From Mytilus galloprovincialis (lineage: Eukaryota > Mollusca > Bivalvia > Mytilida > Mytilidae), in assembly GCF_965363235.1 (NCBI RefSeq), contig NC_134843.1, positions 92,165,795 through 92,229,794 on the forward strand: a stretch of 64,000 nt of DNA, read 5' to 3'. The notes beneath the pieces were generated by a model, which saw nothing but the letters and a program-made list of their open reading frames with translations, searched no databases and was not told the origin of the DNA. The position numbers and the translations under genes were made by a program. This document shows positions 1-12,500 of the stretch, one piece after another (within the stretch, counting starts at the first letter, position 1; the number at the start of each line of letters is the position of its first letter).

Positions 1-77
1 CTCGACAAAAGGTTGCTGTATTTGAAAGTTTAATACTTTATTCAACCGATTTTTAAAAACCAAAAATCTATGCATAC

Positions 78-1255
78 CGTGTTATAATCATGGAAATTCA
101 CTGTTTGTATGCCATTCTTGTATTTAGAAACATCACCAATGACTGCAATGACAGTTTTGTCCACCGTATCATGTATAACATCCATATGCACTTCCCGACC
201 CTGATGATCAATTTCAATCAGATGATTTACCTACAGAAATGAACAATAGCAGTAATTTACCAATCATATGACTCATATGACAAACTTTTACTGTTTCTAA
301 TCTTAATTCAAACAGCTGCAGTTCTCGTTCATAACACAGATATTTCAGATAATAAAACTTTGCGTATTGTAGAAAGCATTAAAAAGTCCACCTTTATCTC
401 TTACACTCTCCTAATTTGAAAGGTGGAAGACACTTTAAGTTTTATGTAGGTAGTAAATAATAATGTTTTTAGCACTCATGTATGTTTTGTACATAACACT
501 GGAAAACAATAATATGTCGCATTTTCTATGCATATCATGTACATATAATTATATGATATAGTTTTAAACAGAAAAATTGAAGAAACTGAAAATGGCTTCG
601 GCATTTTTACGATTATAAACATCATATTCGCAATGGTTTTATATTGTACCAAATGGAATGATATGCGCTTGCAATCTAAGTGAAGGAATATGGATATTTT
701 TTCTGAACTGAATTACATATCAAAGCAATTTTCAACAATTCCAAAAGTCTTAAGTAAACTATCCGAAGCTTACACGCAAAAGTGTGTCGTATTTGTTAAA
801 CATTCTACTAATTATCAACATTAAACCAAAACTGCAATTTCATGAATTACGAATCATAATCCTTAAAACTGAAAAAGAAATATCCAAAACCACTTCGTCG
901 TAACAATAGGAATTAATTTCGTAATACAAACAGGGGCCTTAACGCATCATTTTATCTCAACATTCGCAATTATATACCAAAAAGCTTTTTATAGCTTTTT
1001 CCAACTGAAAAAAAAATGATTTTGTGAATAAATTTTATACTGTTGCGACTTCATAATATTTATTGTTGGTGCTCGAAGCGAAATAGTTCAAAAGCCAAAT
1101 TAGAATGCAAAGTTGAAGAACATGTCTCTTATTTTCATTTTGATCAGGTAATCTCAGTAAATGAATATTATCAAACAAAATGAAATAATACTGACTTCAG
1201 GTGCAGTTTCCACGTACACAACCAGCAGTATGGATAATGCCACTTCAATTTTCAT
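78..1255 (-). CDS. BRICHOS-domain secreted precursor, copy A (5' exons only)
   Basis: This is the 5' part of a minus-strand gene whose remaining exons would lie left of position 1. Exon 1 is 1255..1196 (20 codons). It starts MKIEVALSILLVVYVETAPE, a short hydrophobic signal peptide, and ends at a GTCAGT donor. Exon 2 is 230..78 (51 codons), with acceptor CTGTAG and donor GTATGC. It encodes the linker leading into the BRICHOS domain and ends VNFHDYNT, which includes the conserved BRICHOS Asp. Both exons match copies B and C in length, phase (0/0) and almost every residue. A 5' UTR exon precedes the coding part (about 1440..1410, donor GTAAGT), and the start codon lies just after a likely acceptor near 1285. 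The junctions are read by eye. The protein is judged secreted from its signal peptide. The BRICHOS name rests mainly on the full copies, because the cysteine-bearing exons are outside the window. Confidence 0.78.
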
Positions 1256-1468
1256 GATCCCGTAGAGTGTAACAGTTTGCAATACTGGAATTGAAAAAAT
1301 ATTAAAAATATGTCATATTCATATAACGAAAGCAAAAGCTTATATATTATTGCATATTCGGAACTAACACTTCAACAAAATGAATATAAACTCGACTTTG
1401 TTTACTTACAGAATTTGCTGGCGCGGTCTCTTTTCTAAACAATATACCATGCCTCTTCAGATTTCCTC

Positions 1469-1475
1469 TTTTATA
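1469..1475 (-). promoter_or_regulatory. TATA box of BRICHOS copy A
   Basis: TATAAAA read on the minus strand, inside the block GCATATAAAAGAG that is also found upstream of copies B and C. It lies about 60 bases before the donor of a non-coding first exon ending at 1410. Transcription probably starts near 1440. Confidence 0.65.
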
Positions 1476-1476
1476 T

Positions 1477-4400
1477 GCTCCTTAAACCTGTTTTCAAAGT
1501 TTTCAGAAAACTTTATTTTTAATCTTTCTTTTAATTTCATCTTGTTTTTCTACGACGCAATTAATAATTTAGGTTCTGTTTGTAAGATCGCTCTGATATA
1601 GAATGCATGTTGTTTACATCTGCGCAAAAGCTTATAAACACATCGTATACCCAATGACACGCAAAGTGTATAACAAGCATGCGGAAGCAATTGATAAGCG
1701 ATCATTGACTGAGAATTAACTAAAACAAATGAGATATTCAATGCAAGGGATTGTACTTTTAACATTCTGTCTGATAAACTTATGACAAACTACTCTGTAC
1801 AATTTTAAATGAAGGGATAAAAATATATTTTTTGATTTTGCTCGGTTATTATTTAGAAACATGAACACAATGATGAAATACAAAACATATTTAATTGGCA
1901 CCATGTAGTCTCTGTGGAAATGCTGTTCTATTAATATTTAGTTATTATTCCATTTTTACTGTATGATTTTACCTATAGTTTCTGATACACAATCGCATCT
2001 GATTTGAAGTAAAATGATGATGATTTTCTTCGGGAGCACCTGATACCAATCTAGTTTTGTTAGAGTGTTTATTTAGAAATTATTGTCTCTATATATGTGG
2101 TGTTGACACGTTTGCCTTTTCGTCGTATTTCTTATTGTGACATTCCATGTAAGTGTCTCTTCTTCTTATGATCTTTGAATGTCCCTTAGGTATCCCTGTC
2201 TCTTTTTATCATCATGCAAAAGGTTTAAATAACCTAAATGAAATGAAGCATAGTGATACAATGTATGTAAGCAATGTTGCATACCTTACCAAAACATAAT
2301 TAATACTATTGAAAATGATTGTTTTGTAGATATAATGTCAAAGATGGATTTATTGATTTTTTAAAAGGAAGGATTATAATTCATTTTGATTTAAAAAAAA
2401 AAGACGAAAAGAAGTCACAATCATATTGCCTCAATGCCATTCACGAAATTCAACACATTAATATACTAACGAGGTAGTGTAGACGTGCAGTAATAATTTT
2501 TACTAACTAAAGAGAAAAAAGTTAAATAAAAAACAAACATAAAATAACTTGCCAAATGGAAACATCAAATACATGAAACGAATGGCAAACATTTTTATTT
2601 ACGAAAAAAAAATAAATCATTGTATTAATACTAGTAGCCGGTTTAGTTTTTGTATAACATGTTTTTTTTTATGTTTTTTGTTAAAGTTTTGGTGTTTTGA
2701 CGACGATCGACAAATAATATTCCTTTGAACGTGTTAAAAATGTAATACATAATAGCATCATGTGTAAAGTGCCCACTTTTTCATAAGATTTAGGTATTAA
2801 ATTATGTTCATTGCAATGAAGTGTTTTTTTCTTATGCAGACTGAATATTACAGCTTATTAATATGGAATAGTTGACATTATTACATCGTACAAATCGTTA
2901 TTGAATTGTATCCTCCAAGGGAAGTAATAAAAATGTCATGAAAATATTTTAATATACTTGAATTTGAAGAAGATAAGAAATATGGATTAGAAATTAAATT
3001 GATTAGTAAAAACAAACAACATGAACAGATAATACATGAAGTGAATAGAGAGAAATATATTACCACCACATATGCTATTGACAATGTAAGAAGAAAAATA
3101 AGAAGGCAGTGTGTAAAGTATAAAATCTAATTAGACAAAAGCTTTTCACTTCTTTGTACACTCCAATAAAAAAGGCATGTCGATGAAAGTAAGTTCTTCT
3201 TTATGGGTAATAAGTGTTTGATCTGATGGACAAAATTTGAAAGACAAATAATTTTTTATTCATTAAAATTATCATTATTTATGTTCCTGAAAGGGGACAA
3301 AAGATTCAAAAAGGACATGCAAACTCATAGATCGAAAATAAACTGACAACGTCATGGCTAAAAAACGACAAACAGACAAATAATAGTTCACAAGATACAG
3401 CAGAGAAAACTAAAGACTAAGCAACACCAACCCCTCCAAAAACTGGGAATAATCCCAGTTGATCTTGAAGGATAAGCAGATCCTGGTCCTTCTCCACATT
3501 GTCTCATGGTATTAAAAAACCGTTAAATAGTCTTATTCGGTAGGTCCATGAAAAGGTAACATAAGGAACATATCCGTTTATTTCTTTGTTTGTTTGTTTT
3601 TCTTTGTTGATATTTTGATGTTTTGACGACGATCGAAGCATATCTTTTCTTAGAAAGTGGCAACAATGTAACACATAAAGTGTAATATGTAAAAGTGTCC
3701 ACAGTTTTTCATAAGATTTAGGCATGAAATTATGTCCATTGCACATAGTTATAATATCAAATTATGTCCATGTTTATGGACACTTTTCATACATAAGGAC
3801 ACTTTATATGGTATATTGAATGATTGTAAGGTTTAGATGTCAGCTTGACCGGTTTCATATGACTTTGACTTCACTTCTATGGTTGTTTAGACAAGTTAAG
3901 TTTTTTAGTGTTTTGATTTGTATTTCAAATTCTATAAACAATATGTCAACTTTATTTGGTGTATGAAATGATTGCCAGAGGAACATGTCTGTCTGGCAGG
4001 TACTTTCTGTCCAAGGCTTCATTTTCATGGTTCATTGTTCAATAAAGTTTCAGTAGTTATGTTCTTTTAAGATATTATCATTAATATGTGAACGATATTT
4101 GGTATACAGTATGATAGAAGCTTTTGTCTAACCTTGTTTTGACCTTGTTTTAATGGTTTATTGGTCAATGATTACATTTTCTTCTTAATATAAATAAGAA
4201 GATGTGGCATGAGTGCCAATGAGACATCTTTCCATCTTAGTCCCAATGTATTCAAAGTACGTTCTTCAGCACGGAGCCGTGGCACCAAACAGCAAGAAAG
4301 TCTGTTTCATGGATACGTAGAGCAATTATATATGGTGCATAAAATTATTGAAGAAAGGGGCGAAAGATGCAAGAGGAACATTCAAGGTGTACCAGTCTTT

Positions 4401-6127
4401 CTGGAAGGTCATAACTTGCGTTTTTGTGTAATATAAAAAAACGAAATTTTAACTTCTTTATATGCTGACATCACACCAATGAAAAGGGTATGTTTATTAA
4501 AACATGCACGTTACTCTTTGTGTGTTCTTATTGTTTTATTGGAAGGACATATCATTATTCATTCAAGGGAATCATCTGTACGTTTTTCTTGAAACTGAGG
4601 TGAGCTGGACAATTAGATATACATTTTGTGTCAACTATTCTTAATAGAGGGTATCGAATGAAAAATATTGCTAGTGCTCCGGCAGGGTAAGTAAATCCTG
4701 TTCCACATTACAAAGTTTGAAGGAGCCAGTTCGTCCGTAAAAAATTATGATATATGTTCCTTATTCATACATCAATTGTTCCTACACTTGTTGGTTATTA
4801 TACTGCGGATTAAATAGTCCATTAAATAGTACGGACAATGCTTTATTACAATTTAAAACGTAAATCATTTGAAAATAAGCTACAAGACTTTGATTTGTTA
4901 TTGATATTTTTGAATATTAATGAGAAAAGTTTATTATATTTGTGATACAATGTCAACCAGCAGAGGTATCGAATAGTAAATAAAATTAACATAATAAATA
5001 TCGTGCGTCCGAAGCCCTTTTTTGGTATTACCTTCATCAAGAACGCTAAAATCATAACATTTGAAAGCCAATGATGCATTAGACCTACAAAATGTTTATG
5101 AACAACATGAACAACATTAAACGTGACAAATATTCCAGTAAAAATCAAAAACGTAATAAATTTTCAGAGACAAAATTCATATTTTTTTAAAGCCATCTTC
5201 ATCTTCTTTGACAACCTGGAATCTCTTTCTACATCCCCTCCCACCTTTTTTGATAGTTTAATAACAACATTGAGGTGGTCATGACTAATGCGATTTATTC
5301 TAACTTGTAAATAATTCAAAACGACGAAGCCTTTTCGACACTTGCCTTAGGTTTGTTAGAACAACATACTCTGTCTCATAATGGACGGAAGGTGTCTGGT
5401 ATAAATACCTTCTCGTAATTCGTAACAGATTATCAATTGCAAAGCTTCTAACCGCACTAAAATCAAGTGAAATTCAATTGCCATAGGCTTGTGTGACCAA
5501 TAGTCCTAGATGGTGGATTATCTGAAGGCCGACAACATAGGCACAAAGTTGGATCCTGATATGTTTTTCAACCACAAATGATGAAAGTAAAAACAATACT
5601 AGTACTTTATAACTTTCTGGATCTACACTCATCAGGAACGTTCAAAGTCGAACTTTAGAAAGCAAAGTATATACAAGAACCAAAACAGTTGAGGAGATTG
5701 TATTACCAAAAAAGGACTAAAAGTAATAGACAAATAACCAGAGGTCAATCGGCCTGAGAACGATGAGTCCTTAATTTCCGACAGATTTGATATTACTTAT
5801 GTCAGTACCGAATTATTGACTACTGAGCTGATGATACCCTTAGAGACTGATATTTCAACACCAACAAGGGAAACCCCGGATTGCATGACCTGTTTTTTTC
5901 TGAATATAGAAATGTTTTTGTAAAGTTACTTTACCAAAGATTTTTGTTCACATCAACTTGAAATTAATATATTTGTTCATTGTGCCTAAGAGAACCTTTT
6001 AAGCTATATGGCAAATAATGGATCAACGAAAATGATAGTGCAAACGGGACATAGGCAAATTATTTTCTTGAACAATAAAACAATAATGGAAGATTAACGA
6101 AAGCTAGAAATATAATATTCAGTATTC
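1477..6127. other. Spacer between copies A and B, repeats only
   Basis: I see no gene here. The first 1.3 kb or so (to about 2,750) is colinear with sequence upstream of copy B (15,180-16,440), so the duplication unit includes the 5' flank. Around 3,285-3,580 is a minus-strand tail fragment of a Penelope-like element. Around 4,190-4,420 is a repeat beginning AGAAGATGTGGCATGAGTGC that is also present at 17,725-17,960. Around 4,850-5,130 is sequence shared with 20,730-20,960. The short reading frames have no recognisable domains. Confidence 0.6.
3285..3580 (-). mobile_element. Penelope-like element 3' tail fragment
   Basis: Read on the minus strand, this contains the non-coding tail with blocks such as GATCTGCTTATCCTTC and CCATGACGTTGTCAG. 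In mussel DNA, as I recall it, these follow a reverse-transcriptase gene of the YIDDVLS type. Similar tail pieces occur at about 36,170-36,330 and 51,150-51,240. No coding part is recognisable here. The family name depends on the fragments at 37,447 and 60,170. Confidence 0.45.
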
Positions 6128-6133
6128 TTTATT
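6128..6133 (-). terminator. Poly(A) signal of BRICHOS copy B
   Basis: AATAAA on the minus strand, about 300 bases after the stop codon of copy B. The surrounding block (AGAAATAAAGAATACTG) is conserved at the same place in copy C (22,560-22,565), which supports it as a real 3' UTR element. Confidence 0.5.
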
Positions 6134-6435
6134 TCTTTCAATTTTACACATGAAGTACACATACATATACACACATGCAGTTCGATAAACATTAATGTCG
6201 TCATAAAGTATTTTCCCCAGGACAGATGTTACTACTCCATGCTAGGTCAGACGACTCGGAATATTTCTCAAACTGTTGCCGCATATTTTTCCTTTTGCGC
6301 GATCTATATAGCTTTGTACGGATCATTTCACAAGAAAAACTTATTTGTATTAATATATCAAACCATTCTTCGAATGTTCTTTACGTTAATTACAATCCAA
6401 AACATAATCATAATTAATCGACATTAGTTCGCAAT

Positions 6436-6518
6436 TTATTTTTCAGCTGCGTCAAGGGCGGCATTAAATGCTGCTATCTCAAACGAACAGCCAGAAAATA
6501 CACACCAGTTGTTTCCAA
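6436..6518 (-). CDS. Copy B last exon: C-terminal peptide with C-x4-C ring
   Basis: 83 bases after acceptor TTTATAG. With the split Ile codon it encodes IGNNWCVFSGC followed by an Ala-rich segment (SFEIAAFNAALDAAEK) and TAA. Together with the micro-exon at 7618..7595 it forms the tail after the RQKR cleavage site. There is one Lys and no Arg. Two cysteines spaced C-x4-C could close a six-residue ring. It differs from copy C at only a few positions, so this exon is as conserved as the BRICHOS exons. Confidence 0.75.
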
Positions 6519-9500
6519 CTATAAAGAAAAAAACATACATTTTATTTACAATACACAATACACAATTAGGAGAACATATATTTTATACACTCAGCACAAA
6601 ACACAATTAGGAGAACATATATTTCATACACTCAGCGCAACACACAGTTAGGAGAACCTATATTTTATACACTCAGCACAATACACAATAAGAACATATA
6701 CTTCATATACTCAGCAGAACACACAATTCGGAAAACATGTATTTGTTTACAGTGAACTAGCTTCTGGTAACCGTGGATACTCTCAGATCTTTACGTTGTA
6801 CACAGTTATCAAAAGTACTAGGATTATAATTTTATACGCCAGACGCGCGTTTCGTCTACATAAGACTCATCAGTGACGCTCAGATCAAAATAGTTAAAAA
6901 GCCAAACAAATACAAAGTTGAAGAGCATTAAGGACCCAAAATTCCAAAAAGTTGTGCCAAATACGTCACATCAGTTTCCACATGATTTACAATTTAGTCT
7001 TATGGTGTGATGTTAGAGCTCAATCCTACGAGAGATTACAATATAAAAATAAGGAGATGTGGTATGATTGAAAATGAGATAACTATACATCAAGGTTTAT
7101 ATGTCATCATAGAATTACTACCTTTTTATTACTCAATATCACCAATACAACTCTCGTTATTTTATAATATGTTGATTTATTTAACACTAATACTACTTAA
7201 GAAGCTGAATTTCCTCTTATTCAATCGTAAAAAAATAGAAAAATAATCGATATTATATTGATGTTCGTAGGACCATTCGTGACTGGGTGAAGGACTTAGT
7301 AGATTGGCACGTATCTTTAGGTAAAGATTGCAAATTGGCTGTTAAATCCTTTGATTGTTTTCTAACGCTGTGTCGATCGCATTGACGTTTTGCCCAAATT
7401 TATCATTTAGCATAGAAGTTAAATACAAACAGTTACTTTCTGAATATTTTTTTAGACTGTTTTATTTCAGTATTCATTATTAAATTTCGTTGTGTTCCAT
7501 TTGCATTTTTATTCATTTATTTGTTGGTTTTTTTTTTTTTTACTTTTTCATTCTTTCACACATGCGCAAAGTGATTTATTGATTCTAAACTTACTTTCTT
7601 GGACATTTTCTTCTGCCCCTGCATTGAAAAATAGAGATCTGAATTAAGCGCAAAGTTTTAATCTGTTCTCGAGAGAGAATTTACAGAGTAAAATTCAATA
7701 CAAGTTAACAATGGTTCAACGATGATAAGAACCTGTATTATTTTATCGCGTTTTTGATAGAAAAAGTATGAACTCAAAATGCAAATTATCTATATGAAAT
7801 TCAAAGTACACTAACCCTTTATTTTCTGAATATATACACATGGAAAAAAGTATTGCAACACCTTGATTTTTTAAAACTTGAAAAATCAACCTCTTTTTTT
7901 GGATGAAATATGGTAAAATATTTGTATAATATTATTGAAACATAGTTTATGATAACATTGGCATTTAAACGAACAAAAAATGTTTTAAAAAAAATAAATT
8001 TATATAACCACAATTTTGATAACAAAATGAAGTGTTTTTTGTACAAAAAAATGCGTTTTACAACTATTACTGTAGTCGAACATTACAATGTCAGACATTT
8101 TAAAATTAATCTTCCGATGACTGTTCACATCATGAGTGATCGTTATACGCCAAAGAATTAGTACTTTGTGCGCAGCTTCCATTCAAACGGATAACCGCAT
8201 CATAACGTCTTCTGATTCCTGCCAAAAATCGACTAATTTGTTTCTAAGGTAGCAGCAACCATTTCTGATGAAGGGCATTGTTTATTTCATGATGTGTTTG
8301 AACTGTGGTGTCCTTTCGCGCACTTTACGCCCAATAGTGTCCAATATATGCTCGATATGGTTCAAATCCGGGCTACGATCGGACCAAAGAAGATGAACCG
8401 AATTCTATAGGAACAATGGATCTTCCTCCACGATGCTAATTTTCAACTTTGGCGAGCTCTGCACTACATTGGATACGGAAAACTGTGTGTCTGTTCGTAA
8501 GCAAAGGTATCCGAAATGGTCTTATCGCACGATAACCTGTAGCGATGAGTCGATCTAGAACATTTCTTGTTAAAAGGCTCCTGTGTACCCACCACTCTCT
8601 TTTTAGGATTGTATTGTATGCAATGGGTTTCCTTCTGATAAACCTTAATTATGCCTAATTTTTCCTAGCAAATGGTATAGGGGGTCTTCTTTATCTCGGA
8701 AGGTCTTTAACAACGTTTATTGCCTGATTTTTATTCTCAAAACGACTTATAGTGGAATGGTGATGACCAACAATAAATGCATTTGTAACAGCGACATCCC
8801 TGATCGCTCATGCTGATAATATGCCATCTTGCTGCAGTTAAGAGTTGTCGAGGACTCATTACAAGGTGTCAATCACATAACTTCAAAAACTTGGTTATTT
8901 AAAGTGTTGAAAACAATGAGGATTAAAACACCTGTTTTGCTGTTTACGGGTACAGTAGCTGCATGTGCAGATAAGAACTTATCGAGTCGATATTTATTGA
9001 TTAAACTCAGGTGATACTTAAATAATGTTTAACTAATTCTATTTTACCAAATTATATCACAAAAAAATAAAAAGTGGTTTTTTAATTTGAATTTGAATTT
9101 GGTGTTGCAATACTTTTTTCCAGGTGTATATAATGGAATCTTTCCTTGTTTAATGTAAAGTATATTTATTTCAATTTTATGAATTTGCTTCAAATTGAAA
9201 TAGGTTGAACCTACGATTTCTTCTGCATTCGTTTTATCGTTATTTTTCGCTGTGTTCTATTGTTTTAGAGAAAACGGTAGCATTACATTTTTCCAGCATT
9301 AGGTTGGCCTTTTGTGTATTCAAGGCAGATGAAGGAAGTCAACTTAGGAGCGCTGTGATTGGATGTAAGGGTACAATGTAATTTTTTATTTATCTATGAA
9401 TAACTGCAGTGTGTATATTTAAAATATTAATTTTGAAACCTATTGAAATATTTTCTATAGAATGATTCGAAAAGACTTCCAAAATTTCATAATTTTGGTG

Positions 9501-12500
9501 CAAAATGACGGTGGGCATGGATAACATAAACAACCTCTGTTGGAAGTTGGTTATGATACTATTTGGTTTTAATTTTTGAAACAGAATAATATAGTACTAA
9601 CACAACATATAACTGTTTTATCCAGGTTCCAGGTTTTTTTCATAACAAGTGGTAAATTTAGAAAATGTTAATATTGTCGCCTATGACAGAATTAATAGTA
9701 GCGTTTTCCCTATAAATATATTTTAACTCTTTACATTTATATTAATATTATTAAAGCAAAAGTGTAGCTTTTAAAATTTTTCTTTGACTATGCGGAAGTT
9801 GAATCATTTAGATGATGTCTACACTGTACCTCTTTTCTGTCTGCTGTGTGTGTTCACTGGCGTAACTTCAGCATAGAGTGTCGTGTAGTCTTTACAAAAC
9901 GATGCAAGCCTTTCTCCTGCTAAAGCTTTGACCTCATCATATAACATTTTTGCAGGAACAATCTTTAGGAAATGTTCATGGACTTCGGTGGTAAACCCTG
10001 TGAAATTTTAAAACAAAATGGAATAACTTAAAATATTGAACTGAAATGAGAATTTGAAAAAATCTGACACTTTCAAATGTTCGATTATATTAACCAATGA
10101 AATGACTGAAAACCAACTGTCATAATCCTGACTTTGTACAGACATTTCCAAATACATTAAGATATTTTTTTCTGTAATCATATGTTTTTAAATAAAGTTA
10201 AAACTAACAGAAAATTGAAAACTTAATTTTAAATAATTGTATTAATAAAAGGCATATGATTTCAACAGCAACAACGATAAAACTACACTGTCAACAAAGT
10301 TTAAAGGACACACATTTCAGCACTATGTATTTATTCAAAATTAAAAAATAATTATTGTATGTTGAGAAAGCATTTGAAGCCTAAATGATAAGACTTACAA
10401 TTCTGTACGTTTCGTCTGTTCCCATAGGAACGGGTGTTTTTGTTAAGATACACGCTTTCCTGTTGATATTCTTAAGTACTCCGTAACCCTGAAATATCAA
10501 TGACAAAGTTTCTTTAACGTATTATTTCGTTAAATTACATGTAGCACTTTTTTATTTATTACTTCATACAAACCGTACATTCGTTTTTATAAGATGAATC
10601 ATGACTTTTGTATCGTTAAAAGAAAAAGAACAAATTGGTATTATAACAAGATAATTCTTATATGATTTGCATATCTATAAATACTTGAATTGGATTGGTC
10701 AATTAGAATTTTTCTCTAAGTTTACACTTCGATAAACCATGTCTCCGAAACTACTTTTGTAATCTATTCATGCGCGATACACAAGCTTGCAGTGATCCTG
10801 GGATTTTCAGCAAATTGAGATTTAAAACAATTGCATAACAGTTGTGACTATTCTAGTGCATATATAACAAAAAAAGAAATAAATTTAATGCACTAAAGCT
10901 TCGAAAATGTATAAAAACTAAATTTAATAAAATTCCCCGAATTTTCATGAAGGATTTGGCGAAATAACGTCATACGAATGGAAATTTTTTAGGGAAAGGT
11001 TATTTCGTTACGTGTACCCTTCAAATTCGGACAACATTTAATTAAAATAAAGTTTTTGAGGTAGGTGCTATTTCATTTAAGATTCCGTTGTATTTATCGG
11101 ACAGTTATGGTTTTTAGAAAGTCAAGATGGCGGCGCATTCCTTAGTTACGACTGGCCAATGTGCTTTTGATGGTAAATATATATAGTAGCCATCAACAAA
11201 AAAATGTTTATTAAATATCACAAATGTTTGGCTGAAGAATTAGAAGGATTAAACACATTTTTTCTAGAGGTTATTGATGTGTAAACCGGGGCTATTACTC
11301 ACAAACTCAACATAAAATTTTATTCAGTTTGTGAGTTAATCGCCCCGGTTTACACATCAATAACCTCTAGAAAAAATGTGTTTAATCCTATAATGTAAAT
11401 GACACATCATTGTGTAGATTACTTCTCCACAGACATTCTAATGCGCCCTTCGCATTTAATCCATTGAACTTTAAATACATAGATAAACAAAAATCTGATT
11501 CATATAATGACAAACACCTTAAATAAAGGCAACAGTAGTATACCGCTGTTCAAACTCATAAATCCATGGACAAAAACAAAATCGGGGTAACAAACTAAAA
11601 CTGAGGAAAACGTATTAAATATAAGAGGAGAACAACGACACAACACTACAATGTAACACACACAGAAACTGACCAAGCATCAGAAAAAATCCCACGAGAA
11701 TAACAAATATAACATCAAAACCAAATACATGAATTTGGGATAGACAAGTACCGTGACACGTCTTATCGCAATGTGAATTTACACTAAAAAATAAGAGAAA
11801 ACAAACGACGCAACGTTAAAATGTAACACACACAGAAACGAACTATAATATAACAATGGCCATATTCCTGACTTGGTACAGGACATTTTTAACAGGAAAA
11901 AATGGTGGGTTGAACCTGGTTTTGTGGCATGACAAACCTCCCTCTTTTATAGCCATGTGAAATATAACATTAAAATGACAACTCAACACCACAGGACTAC
12001 AATATAAATAAATTGGAGAACACAATCGGCAAAGAAACACACGAACAACAGCCAACAAAAGGCAACAAGTTCAAAATTTTAATATGCCAGAAGTGCATTT
12101 TGTCCACACAAGATCTACTAGTGACGCCCAGATACAAAAGTTTGAAAGCCGAAACAAGCACAAAGTCGAACAGCATCGAGGACCAAAGGATAAAAAAAAG
12201 TTGTGCCAAAAACGGCCAGAGTTTTCTGTTAGTTACCAGAACATCCCTATTATTTAGAATAATTCATACTTTTGCAAACAGTAAATTTATAAAATTATAT
12301 ACAAAAGATGTACATGATAAGACTGAAGTATTAACTAATTACAGGAAACAACTGAAATACATTACATAACCAGACATTTGTAACACAAAATGTAGACAAA
12401 TCCGAATAGGTTTAAACCTGAACGCCAAGTGACGTCATATTTGAAATTGTAAAAAATGAAGAAAAAAAATGACGTCATTTGAATTTGTAAAACAGATCAT

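Noticed and set aside
11843-12369. Frames in the 675-bp repeat (also at 18,462-18,677 and 21,372-21,587)
   Set aside because: The same frame appears in every repeat copy with drift and no known domain.
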